Assembly: GCA_029211065.1 (NCBI GenBank)
Contig: JARGFK010000049.1
Location: 1 to 32,777, forward strand
Direction: 5' to 3'
Source of the DNA: Desulfobacterales bacterium
GTDB taxonomy: Bacteria > Desulfobacterota > Desulfobacteria > Desulfobacterales > JARGFK01
Length of the DNA stretch: 32,777 nucleotides
Shown: positions 32,466-32,777 of the stretch, one piece after another
How the letters are laid out: the number at the start of each line of letters is the position of its first letter
Position numbering within the stretch: position 1 is the first letter of the stretch
Position numbers and translations under genes: made by a program
The notes under the pieces: generated by a model
Databases searched by the model: none
What the model saw: the letters and a program-made list of their open reading frames with translations, nothing else
Told to the model about the DNA's origin: nothing

Positions 32466-32777
32466 CAGATTCTTCTCCTTCAAGCATTGACTGTTATTGT
32501 TGATTTGAGATTTCTATCATCATACTTTCTACATTTTAGACACCCGGTCGAATCCTGCGCACCCCCTTTCTCCTTTCCCTTGTTGCTGCGGATAAATTCC
32601 TTTAAAGCGTGAATGATCTTATTGAAGATGGCCTGATACCGAAGGCGGCAAAAGATAAATTACAAGAACCCGCCTATATTTTTGTTTTGCTGAAATTTTC
32701 TTTACTGGGTATGCAGTTAACTCAACCGCCCACTATATGTAGAGGGTTACCTCCAATAATCATTTGGCGCGACACAG
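32466..32777. other. Leader region of the TRAP/molybdoenzyme block
   Basis: About 310 bp upstream of the TAXI gene up to the window edge. It must contain the promoter of the long minus-strand block, but no consensus sigma-70 or sigma-54 site stands out. A plus-strand frame from GTG 32610 stays open to the window end (56 codons), without recognisable motifs. Confidence 0.4.

Noticed and set aside
32610-32777. Partial gene on the plus strand at the window edge
   Set aside because: Only 56 open codons, no ribosome-binding site and no motif; it could be chance, so it is only mentioned in the leader region entry.

Overview
This 32.8-kb window most likely comes from an anaerobic bacterium of the Desulfobacterota (former Deltaproteobacteria). 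That placement is inferred from an unannotated UGA-containing glutaredoxin-like selenoprotein gene, two families of molybdoenzymes, a TAXI-type TRAP transporter, and short dispersed intergenic repeats. No rRNA, tRNA or single-copy marker gene is present, so the taxonomy is not proven.

Left part (1-8.3 kb) is accessory DNA. It opens with a graveyard of mobile elements. The C-terminal half of an IS701-type transposase and the C-terminal half of an IS3-type transposase are each cut at their 5' side by a copy of the same 53-bp sequence (27-79 and 491-543). A broken N-terminal piece of ilvD follows. Next come a multicopper oxidase with an appended outer-membrane CopB-like beta-domain, a MntA-HepT toxin-antitoxin pair that overlaps its 3' end, a small membrane protein, and a 67-residue selenoprotein gene on the minus strand (5630-5833). 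The selenoprotein gene has an in-frame UGA followed by a very good bacterial SECIS hairpin. An MFS transporter with a near-consensus promoter and a frameshifted TauE/SafE permease complete this part.

Right part (8.3-32.5 kb) looks like one large catabolic locus for an organic substrate that is probably hydroxylated by molybdenum enzymes and opened by amidohydrolases. It starts with an MBL-fold hydrolase and a strong bidirectional terminator. A minus-strand operon follows: an ACMSD-like amidohydrolase, a cupin, and an in-frame creatininase-like/hydantoinase fusion. A plus-strand three-gene xanthine-dehydrogenase-family operon (FAD, 2Fe-2S and Mo subunits) is transcribed divergently from it.

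A long minus-strand block then runs in transcription order: TAXI binding protein, fused TRAP permease, a second Mo-binding large subunit without its small subunits, a DMSO-reductase-family molybdoenzyme, a cupin, a Tm-1-like protein, an SDR, an Asp/Glu/hydantoin racemase-family protein, a D-2-hydroxyacid dehydrogenase, a DapA-family lyase, a cupin and a Gfo/Idh/MocA oxidoreductase. Several neighbours are coupled by 4-bp overlaps. No transcription factor is encoded in the block. The substrate cannot be read from sequence alone. The combination of ring hydroxylase, cyclic amidase and dehydrogenase/lyase steps suggests an N-heterocycle or another cyclic amide, taken up by the TRAP transporter.
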